A DNA stretch of 64,000 bases from Microbacterium proteolyticum (lineage in GTDB: Bacteria > Actinomycetota > Actinomycetes > Actinomycetales > Microbacteriaceae), in assembly GCF_014192415.1 (NCBI RefSeq), contig NZ_JACHXY010000001.1, positions 1,240,001 through 1,304,000 on the forward strand. Direction: 5' to 3'. A program made the position numbers and the translations under genes. The notes below the pieces were generated by a model that saw only the letters and a list, made by a program, of their open reading frames with translations, had not been told where the DNA came from and made no database searches. Numbering within the stretch: position 1 is the first letter of the stretch; every line of letters starts with the position of its first letter. Shown here in pieces: positions 7,541-17,797 of this stretch.

Positions 7541-7640
7541 CACCCCGCGAACACCGGTCTCACCCCGCGAACACCGGTCTCACCCCGCGAACGCCGGCCT
7601 CACCCCGCGAACACCGGCCTCACCCCGCGAACACCGGCCC
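7541..7640. repeat. Five tandem copies of a 20-bp unit at the 3' end of the citrate synthase gene
   Basis: CACCCCGCGAACACCGGTCT and four near-identical copies follow in exact 20-bp register (7541, 7561, 7581, 7601, 7621). Differences are single bases: GCCGG in copy 3 and GGCCT in copies 3-4. A part-copy (GCCGGTCT) precedes the array. The last copy (7621-7640) encodes the final residues PVFAG of the citrate synthase, whose stop is 7620-7622. The array is therefore a repeated gene end lying in the 3' untranslated region. Confidence 0.95.
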
Positions 7641-8759
7641 GACGTAGCGCGCCGACGGTCGGATGATCTTCGGATCCCGCGCCTGCTCGAGCACGTGCGC
7701 CGTCCAGCCGATCGTGCGGGCGAGCGCGAAGGTGGGCGTGAACATCGTGGACGGGATGCCGCACTGCTCCATCACCACGGCGGCGTAGAACTCGACGTTG
7801 GCGTGCAAGGGCCGCTCGGGTCGCCGCCGCGCGAGTTGGCGCTCCGCCGCCCGCTGGAACGCCAACGCCTGCGCCACTCGCGGTCCGCCGAGGCGCTGCG
7901 CGACCTCGCGCAGCAGCTCCGAACGCGGATCGGCCGTGCGGTAGACCGCGTGCCCGAACCCCATCAGCCGCCGTCCCGCGGAGAGCTCGCCCGCGATCCA
8001 CGCGCCGGGGTCGTCGCCGGCGGCGTCGAGGCTGTCGAGCGCGCGGGCGGGGGCGCCTCCGTGCAGCGGTCCGGACAGGGCTCCGAGCGCACCGGAGAGA
8101 CAGGATGCCATGTCGGCCCCCGTCGAGGCGATGACCCGGGCCGTGAACGTCGAGGCGTTGAAGCCGTGGTCCATCGCCGCGATCAGGTACGCCGACAGCG
8201 CGCGAACGTGGGCGTCGTCGGGGACGCGGCCTGTGACACGGCGGAGGTAGTCGGCGACGAGGCCCGGAGGCGCGCTCGTAGCGGGCGGGAAGCTCCCTCG
8301 GTCGTCGACGGCGGTGTCGCGGAAGACCGGGTCGCCGGCCGGCGCCAGCGAGAGCGGCGCCAGTGCGGCGAAGGCGATCGCCTCGTCGAGCCGGCCGGCT
8401 TCGTCGAGGTCGTACAGGGCGGGCGAACGGCGGACGGATGCCGCAAGCGTCCACACCGCGCGGAGGCCGGCGAGCGGCTGGTCGGTGCGAGCCGTGACCG
8501 CGGCGATGAGCTCCGGCATCCAGGGGTCGGATCGGGCGGCGGCGATGCGCCCGGCGAAGGCGGCGGCACGGTCGACGTCGGGGAGGTCGCCGACGACGAG
8601 CAGGTGCCACACCTCCTCGAACGTCCTCGTGCGGGCCAGGTCGGTGGCCGAGTGGCCGCGGTACCGGTAGGAACCCGCGTCTCCGTCGACGTCGCTGATG
8701 GTGGTCTCGGCCGCCACGACGCCGTTCAAGCCGCGGGGCACATCGATCAGGTCGCTCAT
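7620..8759 (-). CDS. Citrate synthase (CitA-like)
   Basis: 379 residues. The catalytic segments are present: [13 protein letters not shown] (first His), GPLHGGA, GFGHAVY (second His) and [13 protein letters not shown]. The last carries Glu where most citrate synthases have Asp; this is also how I remember the Bacillus CitA type. The C-terminus [20 protein letters not shown] and [10 protein letters not shown] is typical. It condenses acetyl-CoA (or propionyl-CoA) with oxaloacetate, and the sequence alone does not separate citrate from methylcitrate synthase. It is divergent, with 52 bases between, from an HTH-citrate synthase fusion that may regulate it. The ATG at 8759 has no strong ribosome binding site. 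Confidence 0.93.
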   Translation of the reverse strand: MSDLIDVPRGLNGVVAAETTISDVDGDAGSYRYRGHSATDLARTRTFEEVWHLLVVGDLPDVDRAAAFAGRIAAARSDPWMPELIAAVTARTDQPLAGLRAVWTLAASVRRSPALYDLDEAGRLDEAIAFAALAPLSLAPAGDPVFRDTAVDDRGSFPPATSAPPGLVADYLRRVTGRVPDDAHVRALSAYLIAAMDHGFNASTFTARVIASTGADMASCLSGALGALSGPLHGGAPARALDSLDAAGDDPGAWIAGELSAGRRLMGFGHAVYRTADPRSELLREVAQRLGGPRVAQALAFQRAAERQLARRRPERPLHANVEFYAAVVMEQCGIPSTMFTPTFALARTIGWTAHVLEQARDPKIIRPSARYVGPVFAG

Positions 8760-8791
8760 TCGGCCAGTGTGCAAACATGACCGCAACAGCG

Positions 8792-8809
8792 TCAACGTTG
8801 ATCGGATCA
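8792..8809. promoter_or_regulatory. Overlapping inverted repeats between the two citrate synthase-like genes
   Basis: TCAACGTTGA (8792-8801) is a perfect palindrome, and TGATC-G-GATCA (8799-8809) overlaps it. Both lie in the only short gap between the divergent genes, so this is the natural place for an operator. The role is inferred. Confidence 0.4.
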
Positions 8810-8811
8810 AG

Positions 8812-9987
8812 ATGGCATCCCCTCTCCCCCGCCTCACCGCCGCGCAAGCCGCCGCCCGCCTCGGGGTCAAGCCCGAGACGCTGTACGCCTATGTGTCGCG
8901 CGGCCTCCTGCCGCGTGAGCGCGACGCGCGCGGCTCGACGTTCGATGCGCTCGACGTCGAGGCGTTCGCGACGAGCCGCCGTCGCATCACGGTGCGGACG
9001 CCGTCGCACCCGACCACCGGTTCGCCGCTCGGCGTCGTGCAGACCGACATCGCCGACATCGAAGACGGCGAGCTGCTGTTCCGCGGCCGGCGGGCCCGCG
9101 ATCTCATCGACCAGCCGTTCGCCGACGTCGTCGCGTGGCTGTGGGCCGCCGAGCGCCTCGACGCCCCCGACCCCGCCATCGGCAGCGCACGCGAGATGGT
9201 GGCGGCCCTTCCCCCGCATGCCGGCGCCATGGATCGGCTGCGCGCCGCTCTCACCGGCTTCGCCGCCGACGATCCGCTGCGATACGAACCGTCACGAGCG
9301 ACCCTGCACCGCATCGGCTGGACGCTGCTCACGGGCCTGCCCGTCGCCCTGGGCGGCGACCCGCACGTTGACATCGCCCGCTCCCTCGTGAGCAGGTGGG
9401 GAGTGCCGACCTCCGTCGACGCCGCCGTGAACGCCGCTCTGATCCTGCTCATCGATCACGACCTCGCGGTGTCGACCTTCGCCGCACGGGTGGCCGCGTC
9501 CGCTCGCGCCGACGGATACGCCGCGGTCAGCGCCGCCCTGGGAGCGGCCGACTCCCCGCTGCACATCTCGGCGGCGACGCGGACCGCCCGCCTGCTCATG
9601 CGGGTGCGACGGGGCCTCGAGCCCGAGCGGGCGTTGACCGAGGCGCTGCAGGAGGGCAACGGCATCCCGGGCTTCGGGCACCCCCTCTACGCCGGTGTCG
9701 ACGATCGCGCCGAGGCTCTGTTCCCCCTGCTGCGGGCGCTCCCCGACGGGGAGGGGACGATGGATGCCGTGCGCCGACTCAGCGACACCGTCGCCGCCCG
9801 CACGCGTCTGCGGCCCAACGTCGACCTGGCGCTGGCGGCCCTGGTGTCGGGGGCCCGACTGCCCGACGATGCGGCGAGCACGATCTTCGTCGTGGGGCGC
9901 CTGGCGGGCTGGATCGCGCACATCGAGGCGGAGTACGGCGAACAGGCGATGCGGCTGCGGCCACGAGGTGAATACGTCGGGCGCTAG
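8812..9987 (+). CDS. Helix-turn-helix / citrate synthase fusion, putative metabolite-sensing regulator
   Basis: 391 residues. The N-terminal 55 residues form a MerR/excisionase-like helix-turn-helix ([23 protein letters not shown]) ending in an arginine-rich segment. Residues about 75-385 are a citrate synthase fold. The key catalytic positions survive in altered surroundings: His in [27 protein letters not shown], and Asp in [10 protein letters not shown]. Such fusions are found divergent to citrate or methylcitrate synthase genes in many bacteria and are presumed regulators or atypical synthases. No ribosome binding site is seen before the ATG at 8812. Whether it is an enzyme, a regulator or both cannot be settled by reading. 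Confidence 0.85.
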   Translation: MASPLPRLTAAQAAARLGVKPETLYAYVSRGLLPRERDARGSTFDALDVEAFATSRRRITVRTPSHPTTGSPLGVVQTDIADIEDGELLFRGRRARDLIDQPFADVVAWLWAAERLDAPDPAIGSAREMVAALPPHAGAMDRLRAALTGFAADDPLRYEPSRATLHRIGWTLLTGLPVALGGDPHVDIARSLVSRWGVPTSVDAAVNAALILLIDHDLAVSTFAARVAASARADGYAAVSAALGAADSPLHISAATRTARLLMRVRRGLEPERALTEALQEGNGIPGFGHPLYAGVDDRAEALFPLLRALPDGEGTMDAVRRLSDTVAARTRLRPNVDLALAALVSGARLPDDAASTIFVVGRLAGWIAHIEAEYGEQAMRLRPRGEYVGR

Positions 9988-10064
9988 TACTCGGATCGCG
10001 GACCCGGCCTCGCCGACCTCGACGAACGCCGGCAGGCGGTCGGGCGCCTCACGCGCCCGGAGGG

Positions 10065-10892
10065 TCAGCGGTTCTCCCACCCCTTCGCCATCTCGACCAC
10101 TGCCGCGACCGCGGCCTCGGTGTCGGCCGGTGATCCGCCCGAACGCCCGGCCACGAGCCCCGCGACGAACGCGCTCAGCGGAGCCGCCGGGCGGGCGACG
10201 CCGTTCGCCACGTCGCGCGCGAGGTCGAGGATCAGCGCGATGGGGATATCGCCCTCGGCCAGACCGAAGCGCTCGGCGAGCGCCTCGCTCCAGTCGTTGA
10301 GCGCCTCGGGCGGCAGGGTGCGGGATTCTGTCATGACTCCTCCTCGGGCCTTCGTGAGATCGTCCCACGTGTCGACGTCGTGCGTCATGGCTGGATCCAC
10401 CGACACCGAGGTCACGGCCAGCCCCCCGAGCAGGGCACGCATCGACGCATCGCGTCCGCGGTCGGGCAGAGCGGATGCCGCTGCCCGCAGCGACGCGGTG
10501 CGGTACCGGCCGATCAGCCACTGGCGGCGCCCGTCGTCGAGGCACGCGCCGTCGACCCCGGCCGAGAGGGGAGCGGAGAGCAGGACCACCGCGGCATCCG
10601 CAGTCGGCAGATCGCACGCGATGACGTAGACCTCGTCGGCATCCACCTCCGGGAGGGCCGCGACGATCCCCGCGACCGGGCCTCCGAAGGGAGGATCCTC
10701 GCGCACCCAGACGACGTCGAGCTGCTCGTCGAGCACGGGCGCGGCGACGACGACGCGGTCCGCGCCACCCGAGCGGGCGGCGTCGACCGCCCTCTGCAGC
10801 AGGGTCGTTCCGTTCACCTCGAACAACGGCTTCACCGCCCCGTCCACCCGCGACCCACGTCCGCCGGCCAGGAGGATCGCCCCGACGCTCAC
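10065..10892 (-). CDS. mobA: MobA-like molybdopterin guanylyltransferase fused to a DUF6457-type domain
   Basis: 275 residues. The first ~185 are a nucleotidyltransferase fold with the MobA signature SVGAILLAGGRGSRVDG, FGGPVAGI and the metal-site Asp in VIACDLPTAD. The GTG start overlaps the stop of moeA (GTGA). From about residue 188 (MTESRTLPPEALNDWSEALAERFG) comes a second, small helical domain that actinobacteria also encode alone (DUF6457 as I recall it). Here the two are one frame. MobA adds GMP to Mo-molybdopterin for bis-MGD enzymes such as the formate dehydrogenase-like protein at 22127. The DUF name is from memory; the fusion is directly visible. Confidence 0.87.
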   Translation of the reverse strand: MSVGAILLAGGRGSRVDGAVKPLFEVNGTTLLQRAVDAARSGGADRVVVAAPVLDEQLDVVWVREDPPFGGPVAGIVAALPEVDADEVYVIACDLPTADAAVVLLSAPLSAGVDGACLDDGRRQWLIGRYRTASLRAAASALPDRGRDASMRALLGGLAVTSVSVDPAMTHDVDTWDDLTKARGGVMTESRTLPPEALNDWSEALAERFGLAEGDIPIALILDLARDVANGVARPAAPLSAFVAGLVAGRSGGSPADTEAAVAAVVEMAKGWENR

Positions 10893-12103
10893 CACAGGGT
10901 CACCGTCACGAGGTCTCCGGCGACCAGGTCGTGCGCGCGGGGCGGGATGACGGCGAGCCCCTCGGCGTCGCCGAGACCCCGCGTGCCGTGCGCCGTCGGC
11001 GTGGCGGTCCATCGGGCGGGGTCGCTGCGGTCGACGCGCACCGGCACGTACTGCACGCGTTCCGGCCGGGCGCGGCGACCGACGGTGAGGGCGACGCGCA
11101 CCGCCTCGCCGCCGAGGTCGGCGTCTCCCTCCAATGCCCGGAGCGCCGGGCGCACGAACAGCTCGAACGACACCGCCGCGCTCACCGGGTTGCCCGGGAG
11201 GCCGAACAGCAGGATGCCGCCGGGGGTGCGCCCGAACCCCTGCGGCTTGCCGGGCTGCATGCGCACGCTCTCGAAGCGCATGAGGTCGCCGAGGGTGTTC
11301 TTCACGACCTCGTACGCGCCGGCGCTGACCCCTCCCGAGAACACCACGACGTCGGCTCCGGCAGCTTCGGCGGCGGCGATGGCGTGGCGGGGTCCTTCCC
11401 CCTCGTCGCCCACGCTGGTGCGCAGCACGACCTCGGCACCGGCCTCTTCGGCCAACCCGGCCAGCAGCACGCTATTGGACTCGGGGATCTGCCCGCGCCG
11501 GAGCGCGTCGCCGGCGGGCTGCAACTCCGAGCCCGTCGAGACGACGGCGACCCGCGGCGCTCGCGACACCGAGACCGTGCCGACGCCCGCGGCCGCGATC
11601 GCCCCGAGCCGGGCGGCGGTGAGGCGCACCGCGGCGTCGACGACGAGCGCTCCCTTCCGCACGTCGGAGCCGCGGCGCCGGACGTGGGCTCCCGGTCCGC
11701 GCGGGGCCGCGACGATCGTGACCGCGTCGAGCCCGCCGGCGAGCCCGCGCGCGGTGTCCTCGAACGGGACCACGGTGGTGGCGTCGCTCGGTACGGGCGC
11801 CCCCGTCATGATGCGTGCGGCTTGCCCGGCATCCATCCTCGGATCGAGCTCGGTGCCGGCGGGCAGGTCGGCGATCACACGCAGGGTCGCGGGGACCACC
11901 GCGACATCGGCGTCGCGCACGGCGAAGCCGTCCATCGCGGAGCAGTCGAAGCCCGGGACGTCGACGTCGGCGTGGACCGGATGCCGCAGCACTCGTCCGC
12001 GCGCCGACGCCACCGCGCGCGACTCGGGGGCGAAGGGAACGACCTGCGCGAGGACCGTGCCGAGGTGCTCGGCGACGTCGATCACGCGGTCGATCCGCTG
12101 CAT
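10889..12103 (-). CDS. moeA: Molybdopterin molybdenumtransferase MoeA
   Basis: 404 residues, the usual MoeA length. Domain order: N-terminal MoeA_N with VPGFDCSAMDGFAVR and GQAARIMTGAPVP, central MogA-like domain with VVSTGSEL, ESNS and FSGGVSAGAYE, then the FGLPGNPVSAAVSFELFVRP motif and a C-terminal beta-barrel. It inserts molybdate into adenylated molybdopterin in the cytoplasm. It is the first gene of a two-gene operon with mobA (4-bp overlap). A -10-like TACGCT lies at 12121-12126 on the minus strand. Confidence 0.95.
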   Translation of the reverse strand: MQRIDRVIDVAEHLGTVLAQVVPFAPESRAVASARGRVLRHPVHADVDVPGFDCSAMDGFAVRDADVAVVPATLRVIADLPAGTELDPRMDAGQAARIMTGAPVPSDATTVVPFEDTARGLAGGLDAVTIVAAPRGPGAHVRRRGSDVRKGALVVDAAVRLTAARLGAIAAAGVGTVSVSRAPRVAVVSTGSELQPAGDALRRGQIPESNSVLLAGLAEEAGAEVVLRTSVGDEGEGPRHAIAAAEAAGADVVVFSGGVSAGAYEVVKNTLGDLMRFESVRMQPGKPQGFGRTPGGILLFGLPGNPVSAAVSFELFVRPALRALEGDADLGGEAVRVALTVGRRARPERVQYVPVRVDRSDPARWTATPTAHGTRGLGDAEGLAVIPPRAHDLVAGDLVTVTLW

Positions 12104-12397
12104 GAGAGGGGCATGCAGTCAGCGTAAGCGGGTGGCGCGTTTCGGATCCCGATCGTGCGACCGTCGTCGCAGTCCCTCCGACATCGACGGAGCTCGCGAT
12201 GGGGCGTCTGGCGCGCGGGCTGAGGCGGGGCCGGGCGGATCTCGCGCCCCCGCACGGTGCCGAGCGGAGGAACAAAGGCGAGCGGAGGACCCGGGAGCGG
12301 TGCGACATCCTCCCTCCGCCGGATCTCCTCCCCTCGCCGCGGCCGCACCTCACGCGCGCCGCCGCCGCAACCCCGGCACGCCGCACCCCGTGCCGGA
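12104..12397. other. Intergenic region between divergent moeA and the DUF1990 gene
   Basis: About 300 GC-rich bases with no supported gene. It holds the moeA -10-like TACGCT (12121-12126, minus strand). Apart from promoters nothing structured stands out. Confidence 0.5.
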
Positions 12398-12403
12398 TAC
12401 CGT
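12398..12403 (+). promoter_or_regulatory. Leaderless -10 element (TACCGT) of the DUF1990 gene
   Basis: TACCGT ends six bases before the ATG at 12410. The intervening CGGAAG could also act as a weak ribosome binding site, but it touches the start. Confidence 0.4.
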
Positions 12404-12409
12404 CGGAAG

Positions 12410-12895
12410 ATGGACGGCCTGACCTACGACGAGATCGGCGCGACCGCCGGCGAGCTGCCGCCCGGCTATCACCACGTCCGGCAGCGGCGCGTGATCGGAC
12501 GCGGTCGTGAGCTCTTCGAGCGAGCCGCCGACGCTCTGCTGGCGGGAGAGGTGCAGCGCCGGGCGGGTGCACGGGTCGAGCTGTCGGAGACGCCGATGCG
12601 CACCGGCACCCGCGTGACGATGCGGTTGGGGTTCGGCATCCTGAGCATCCGCATCCCGTGTCTGGTCGTCTGGGCCGAGCGCACCCCGACCTCGGCGGGG
12701 TTCGCCTACGGCACTCTCCCGGGTCACCCCGAGCGCGGGGAGGAGCGGTTCACGCTCACCCTCGAGCCGTCGGACCAGGTCGTGTTCGAGATCGCGGCTT
12801 TCTCGCGACCGGGCCGCTGGTTCACGCGCGTCGGCGCGCCGCTCGGGCGCCTCGTGCAGGCGTGGATGACGCGGCGGTACCTGCACGCGCTCTGA
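12410..12895 (+). CDS. DUF1990 family protein
   Basis: 161 residues. The pattern LTYDEIGAT..LPPGYHH near the N-terminus, VGRG-type VIGRGRELFERAAD, and a C-terminal half with AYGTLPGHPERGEERFTL and FSRPGRWFTRVGAPLGRLVQ is that of DUF1990 proteins (YndJ/UPF0548-like). The function is unknown. The first ATG with the conserved LTYDEIG start was chosen. Confidence 0.8.
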   Translation: MDGLTYDEIGATAGELPPGYHHVRQRRVIGRGRELFERAADALLAGEVQRRAGARVELSETPMRTGTRVTMRLGFGILSIRIPCLVVWAERTPTSAGFAYGTLPGHPERGEERFTLTLEPSDQVVFEIAAFSRPGRWFTRVGAPLGRLVQAWMTRRYLHAL

Positions 12896-12914
12896 CCTCG
12901 GGCTCTCCGCGGAC

Positions 12915-12945
12915 GCGCCCCTCCCGCTGGGGGCGGGAGGGGCGC
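12915..12945. terminator. Bidirectional hairpin between DUF1990 and aceB
   Basis: GCGCCCCTCCCGC (12915-12927) and GCGGGAGGGGCGC (12933-12945) form a perfect 13-bp stem with a 5-base loop. It lies between two convergent genes and probably terminates both. Confidence 0.85.
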
Positions 12946-12957
12946 GACCGTGGGCGA

Positions 12958-14616
12958 TCAGTCGAGGTACGACGAGTAGGCCGGCAGCGTGAGGAACGCG
13001 GGGAACTCCTCGCGCAGCGCCGTCACGCGGAAGATCTCGACGGCGTCAGCGAAGCGGTCGCCGTCGAAGCGCTGCACCGTGCTCAAGAGGTTCTGCACGC
13101 TTTCTTCGACGAACGCGCGGGTGATGGCGATGCCCTCCTCGGTCGAGCGGTCCTGTTGGATCCACTGCCAGATCTGCGACCGTGCGATCTCGGCCGTCGC
13201 CGCATCCTCCATCAGGTCGTCGATGGCGACGGCCCCGATACCCCGCAGCCACGCCTCGATGTAACGGATCGCCACCGAGACGTTCGCGTGCACGCCCGCC
13301 GCGGTGATCGGTCGGCCGATGCGCAGGTCGAGCAGGTCGTCGGGCGTGACGGACACGTCCTCGCGCGTGCGCGCGAGCTGGTGGGGCGCGTCACCGAGCA
13401 CGGCGTCGAACTCGGCACGCGCGACGGGGATGAGGTCGGGATGGGCCACCCACGTCCCGTCGAAGCCGTCGTTCGCCTCGCGTCGCTTGTCGGCGGCGAC
13501 CTTCTCGAAAGCGGCCGTGGTCACCTCGGGGTGGCGACGGTTGGGAATGAACGCGCTCATGCCGCCGATCGCATAGGCGCCCCGCTTGTGGCAGGTCTGC
13601 ACGAGCAGCTCGGTGTAGGCCCGCATGAACGGAACCGTCATCGTCACCTCGCTCCGATCCGGCAGGACGAAGCGCGCGCCGCGACCCCGATACGTCTTGA
13701 TGATCGAGAAGATGTAGTCCCACCGTCCGGCATTCAGGCCCGCACAGTGGTCCCGGAGGGCGAAGAGGATCTCCTCCATCTCGAATGCGGCCGGCAGCGT
13801 CTCGATCAGCACCGTCGCGCGGATCGTCCCGTGGGCCAGGCCCAGGCTTCTCTCGGTGAACGAGAACACGTTGTCCCAGAGCCGCGCCTCTTCGGCCGAT
13901 TCGATCTTGGGCAGGTAGAAGTACGGCCCGCGCCCCGCCGCGATGAGGGCGTGCGCGTTGTGGAAGACGTAGAGCCCGTAGTCGACGAGGGATCCGGATG
14001 CCGGCAGCCGACGGCCCGAGCGATCGGTGAACGTCAGGTGCTTCTCGGGCAGGTGCCACCCGCGCGGCCTCATCACGATGGTCGGGGTGCGCTCTGCGGT
14101 GACCTCGTACCGCTTGCCCTCGGCGCTGGTGAACGACAGGTGCCCGCGGATCGCGTCGTACAGCGAGAGCTGCCCGCCGATGACGTTGCTCCAGGTGGGC
14201 GAGGTGGCATCCTCCTGGTCGGCCAGCCACACCTGAGCCCCGGAGTTCAGCGCGTTGATCGTCATCTTCGGGTCGGTCGGACCGGTGATCTCGACGCGGC
14301 GGTCTTCCAGCCCGGGGCCCGCCCCGGCCACGCGCCACGACGGGCTGTCGCGGATGTGCGCGGTGTCGGCGCGGAAGTCGGGATCGGCGCCCATTCCCAC
14401 GTCGTATCGGCGCCGCAGGCGCGCGGCGAGCCGGTCGTGCCGCTGCCGAGCGAAGTGGTCGTGCAGATCGGTGAGGAAACCGATGGCGGCGGGAGTCAGG
14501 ATCTCGGCGTCGCGGCCCCGCAGCGGCCGCTCGAGATGCAGATGCGGGATGGATGCCGGGGTCTGCGGCATCCGTGATTCTTCGGTGGTGGGTGGCGGAG
14601 AAGTGAGAAGGGTCAT
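12958..14616 (-). CDS. aceB: Malate synthase A
   Basis: 552 residues. Family motifs include [28 protein letters not shown] (in parts), the Mg-binding region [34 protein letters not shown] and HPDLIPVA, followed by [18 protein letters not shown]. It condenses glyoxylate with acetyl-CoA to malate in the glyoxylate shunt. The ATG at 14616 (MTLLTSPPP) has AGAAGG-like sequence nearby; a frame extension of ten residues upstream is unlikely to be used. It lies 126 bases downstream of aceA on the same strand and is separated from it by a GC-rich spacer. Confidence 0.96.
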   Translation of the reverse strand: MTLLTSPPPTTEESRMPQTPASIPHLHLERPLRGRDAEILTPAAIGFLTDLHDHFARQRHDRLAARLRRRYDVGMGADPDFRADTAHIRDSPSWRVAGAGPGLEDRRVEITGPTDPKMTINALNSGAQVWLADQEDATSPTWSNVIGGQLSLYDAIRGHLSFTSAEGKRYEVTAERTPTIVMRPRGWHLPEKHLTFTDRSGRRLPASGSLVDYGLYVFHNAHALIAAGRGPYFYLPKIESAEEARLWDNVFSFTERSLGLAHGTIRATVLIETLPAAFEMEEILFALRDHCAGLNAGRWDYIFSIIKTYRGRGARFVLPDRSEVTMTVPFMRAYTELLVQTCHKRGAYAIGGMSAFIPNRRHPEVTTAAFEKVAADKRREANDGFDGTWVAHPDLIPVARAEFDAVLGDAPHQLARTREDVSVTPDDLLDLRIGRPITAAGVHANVSVAIRYIEAWLRGIGAVAIDDLMEDAATAEIARSQIWQWIQQDRSTEEGIAITRAFVEESVQNLLSTVQRFDGDRFADAVEIFRVTALREEFPAFLTLPAYSSYLD

Positions 14617-14742
14617 GGTCGTGGCTCTCTGTGTCGGGGTCGGCACCCGCCGCTCGCGCGACGCGAGGGGGATGCCGAGCGTCCGAGGAACGCGGACGGA
14701 TTTCGAAGCGGTCCGGGTGTCTCGGACACTCGGAACGAGGGG

Positions 14743-16059
14743 TCAGTGGAACTGCGCGGTCTCGGTGGAGCCCGCCAGGGCGAGGGTGGCGCTGTCGGGG
14801 TTGAGCGCGGTCGAGACGACGTCGAAGTAGCCGGTACCCGCTTCGCGCTGGTGGCGCGTGGCGGTGTACCCGTCGACTTCGGCGGCGAACTCGTTCTCCT
14901 GCAGCTCGACGTAGGCGCTCATGGCGCGCTCGGCGTAGCCGCGGGCGAGGGAGAACATCGAGTGGTTGACGGCGTGGAAGCCGGCCAGGGTGATGAACTG
15001 GAAGGCGTAGCCCATGGCGGCCAGGTCGGCCTGGAACGTCGCGATCTGCGCATCGTCGAGATGACGCTTCCAGTTGAAGCTCGGCGAGCAGTTGTACGCG
15101 AGCATCTTGCCGGGGTAGCGGGCGTGAACGGCCTCGGCGAACGCACGGGCCAGCTCGATGTCGGGCTCGCCGGTCTCGACCCACAGCAGGTCGGCGTGGG
15201 GTGCGAAGGCGAGACCGCGGGCGATGACGGCATCCAGCCCCGGACGTACCCGGTAGAAGCCTTCGGTCGTCCGCTCCCCGATGAGGAAGGGCGCGTCGCG
15301 CTCGTCGACATCACTGGTGAGCAGGTCGGCGGCGAGAGCGTCGGTACGGGCGATGATCACCGTCGGGACTCCCGCGACGTCGGCCGCGAGACGGGCGGCG
15401 TTGAGGGTGCGGATGTGCTGCTGGATCGGCACGAGCACCTTGCCGCCGAGGTGGCCGCACTTCTTCTCGCTGGCGAGCTGGTCCTCCCAGTGGATGCCGG
15501 CGGCTCCCGACTGGATGAGCGACTGCGCGAGTTCGTAGGCGTTCAGCGGTCCGCCGAACCCGGCCTCGGCGTCGGCGACGATCGGCGCGAGCCAATCCCG
15601 GCTGACCTCGCCCTCGGCGCGCTCGATCTGATCCTGGCGCAGCAGCGCATTGTTGATGCGGCGGACGACGGCGGGTACGGAGTTGGCCGGGTACAGACTC
15701 TGGTCGGGGTAGGTCTGCCCCGCGAGATTGCCGTCGGCGGCGACTTGCCAGCCGCTGAGGTAGATGGCCTTCAGGCCGGCTCGCACCTGCTGAACGGCCT
15801 GACCGCCGGTGTAGGCGCCGAGTGCGCGGACGTACTCCTCGGTGTGCAGCAGGTTCCAGAGGTTCTCGGCGCCGCGACGGGCGAGAGTCGCCTCTTCGCG
15901 GACGGTGCCACGCAGCCGGATGACGTCGTCGGCCGAGAACGTCCGCTCGATGCCGTCCCAGCGGGGGTCGGTGTCCCAGGCGGCACGGAGCTCGTCGGCG
16001 GTCTCGGTCTGATCTCCGGCGCGCAGGGGCGGGGCGGCGGTGGTGGCCTGGATCGTCAT
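14743..16059 (-). CDS. aceA: Isocitrate lyase
   Basis: 438 residues, normal length for the bacterial short form. The active-site motif KKCGH is at 199-203, with [13 protein letters not shown] before it and [17 protein letters not shown] and [11 protein letters not shown] after it. It cleaves isocitrate to glyoxylate and succinate, the first step of the glyoxylate shunt, and works with aceB downstream. The ATG at 16059 is preceded by GGAG at a good distance. The gene is divergent from a RamB-like regulator that controls exactly this pathway in corynebacteria. Confidence 0.97.
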   Translation of the reverse strand: MTIQATTAAPPLRAGDQTETADELRAAWDTDPRWDGIERTFSADDVIRLRGTVREEATLARRGAENLWNLLHTEEYVRALGAYTGGQAVQQVRAGLKAIYLSGWQVAADGNLAGQTYPDQSLYPANSVPAVVRRINNALLRQDQIERAEGEVSRDWLAPIVADAEAGFGGPLNAYELAQSLIQSGAAGIHWEDQLASEKKCGHLGGKVLVPIQQHIRTLNAARLAADVAGVPTVIIARTDALAADLLTSDVDERDAPFLIGERTTEGFYRVRPGLDAVIARGLAFAPHADLLWVETGEPDIELARAFAEAVHARYPGKMLAYNCSPSFNWKRHLDDAQIATFQADLAAMGYAFQFITLAGFHAVNHSMFSLARGYAERAMSAYVELQENEFAAEVDGYTATRHQREAGTGYFDVVSTALNPDSATLALAGSTETAQFH

Positions 16060-16146
16060 GACTTCTCCTTCGGATGCCGGGGCGTCGGTGCCCCGTGACC
16101 ACCACCCTGAGCGAAGATCGAGGGCTCGCAACGGCGTCCGACGGGT

Positions 16147-16164
16147 GAAGATCGGTCGATCTTC
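16147..16164. promoter_or_regulatory. Inverted repeat in the aceA-ramB gap
   Basis: GAAGATCG-GT-CGATCTTC is a perfect 8-bp inverted repeat 22 bases before the ramB ATG, with one further GAAGATCG half-site about 35 bases to its left. It differs from the AAAGTTTGCAAA-like RamB box I know from Corynebacterium glutamicum, so if RamB binds here the recognition sequence has changed, or another regulator uses it. Confidence 0.45.
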
Positions 16165-16186
16165 TGTTTCCGTGAGAACCTGACGT

Positions 16187-17695
16187 ATGGACACCGGCGT
16201 CTCGTTCCCCTCGGCATCGCTTCCGCCCGACGATGACGAGGTGGACACCCTCACCATCGGCCGGCGCGTCCGGCAGTTGCGCACCGCGCGCGGAATGACG
16301 CTCGACGACCTCGCCGGCGCCGTCGGCCGGGCGCCGAGCCAGATCTCGATGATCGAGAACGGCCGGCGCGAGGCCAAGCTCACTTTGCTGCAGGCGATCG
16401 CGCGGGCGCTGGAGTGCAGACTCGATCAGATCCTGGATACCGAACCCCTCGACCCCCGCGCCACGCTCGAGCTGTCCGTGGAGCGCGCGATGCGCGGCCC
16501 GACGTTCCAGGCGCTCGGCATCGCCCCGTTCCGTGTCGGGCGATCGGTACCGGACGAGGTGCTCGCAGCGATGCTCGCGCTCCGGGCCGAGATCGAGCGC
16601 CTACGCGAGGAACGCTCGGCGACGCCCGAGGAGGCCCGTCGCGCGAACGTCGCCCTGCGCCGTCTGATGCGCACGCAGGACAATCATTTCCCGGAACTCG
16701 AGCGGGTGGCATCCGAGATCCTCGACAGCATCGATCACCCGGGAGGGCCGCTCACTCAGCGCGGGGCGAGCGACATCGCCGCCCACCTCGGCCTCTCTCT
16801 GCACTACGTGCCCGACCTGCCGTCGTCGACGCGCAGCATCGCGGACGTGAAGAACGGCCGGCTCTACCTGTCGACGAAGGTCGCGAAGGGCGACCCGCGG
16901 GCGGCGGTGCTGCAGGCGTTGTCGAGCCGGGTGCTCGGTCACGGCGAGCCGACGAGCTACGACGAGTTCCTTCGGCAGCGCGTCGAGACGAACTACCTCA
17001 CCGGGGCGCTGCTGATGCCCGAGGCGCACGTCGTGCCGGTCCTGCGAGAGGCGAAGGAGCGCCGCACGATCAGCATCGAGGACCTCCGAGACGCGTACTC
17101 GGTGTCGTACGAGACCGCTGCGCACCGCTTCACCAATCTCGCCACCGTTCATCTCGGCATCCCCGTGCACTTCCTCAAGGTGCACGAATCGGGCACGATC
17201 ACGAAGGCGTACGAGAACGACGACGTGAATTTCCCCACGGATCGCCTCGGGTCGATCGAGGGGCAGATGTGCTGCCGGCGCTGGACGAGCCGCGTCGTCT
17301 TCGATGAAGACGATCTGTTCAACCCCTACTACCAGTACACCGACACCGGCAACGGCACGTACTGGTGCACGGCACGCGTCGAGCAGTCGAGCGAGGGGGC
17401 GCACTCGGTGAGCGTGGGCGTGCGCTTCGACGACACCCGATGGTTCCGCGGGCGCGACACCCCCAACCGCGGCGTCTCGCGGCACGCCGTCGAGGCGTGC
17501 TGCCGCCGCGCCCCCGCCGAGCTCGAGGCGGCGTGGCGTGGCCAGGCGTGGCCGAACGTGCGGACACCCCGGACCCTTCTCGCCACCCTGCCGACCGGCG
17601 CCTTCCCCGGCGTCGACGTGACGGAGATGTACGAGTTCCTCGCGGCACACGCTCCGCGCGAGCGACACACCGGCGTCGACGCGCCTCCCGCATGA
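16187..17695 (+). CDS. ramB: RamB-like regulator of acetate metabolism
   Basis: 502 residues, the family length. N-terminal XRE helix-turn-helix (about 24-80: [32 protein letters not shown]). The middle resembles an ImmA/IrrE domain, but the zinc-peptidase motif HExxH has become SSRVLGHG, so it is not a peptidase. The C-terminal part is the short-chain fatty-acyl regulator type, with Cys-rich pieces MCCRRW and ACCRR. RamB controls aceA, aceB and acetate activation genes in corynebacteria, and its divergent position next to aceA fits. No strong ribosome binding site precedes the ATG. Confidence 0.9.
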   Translation: MDTGVSFPSASLPPDDDEVDTLTIGRRVRQLRTARGMTLDDLAGAVGRAPSQISMIENGRREAKLTLLQAIARALECRLDQILDTEPLDPRATLELSVERAMRGPTFQALGIAPFRVGRSVPDEVLAAMLALRAEIERLREERSATPEEARRANVALRRLMRTQDNHFPELERVASEILDSIDHPGGPLTQRGASDIAAHLGLSLHYVPDLPSSTRSIADVKNGRLYLSTKVAKGDPRAAVLQALSSRVLGHGEPTSYDEFLRQRVETNYLTGALLMPEAHVVPVLREAKERRTISIEDLRDAYSVSYETAAHRFTNLATVHLGIPVHFLKVHESGTITKAYENDDVNFPTDRLGSIEGQMCCRRWTSRVVFDEDDLFNPYYQYTDTGNGTYWCTARVEQSSEGAHSVSVGVRFDDTRWFRGRDTPNRGVSRHAVEACCRRAPAELEAAWRGQAWPNVRTPRTLLATLPTGAFPGVDVTEMYEFLAAHAPRERHTGVDAPPA

Positions 17696-17797
17696 CGGTG
17701 AGGCGCCCGCATCCGCCTGCCCCTCTCGGGTGCGAAGCACGCTCGGATGAGGCATTCGAGGCCGACCTCGGCATCGGACGAGGGCGGTGACGGACGA

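Noticed and set aside
7541..7640. CRISPR array
   Set aside because: The five 20-bp units are directly adjacent without spacers, and no cas gene is present.
12658..14577. Long plus-strand frame opposite aceB
   Set aside because: Antisense shadow; malate synthase motifs are complete on the minus strand and a terminator lies inside this frame.
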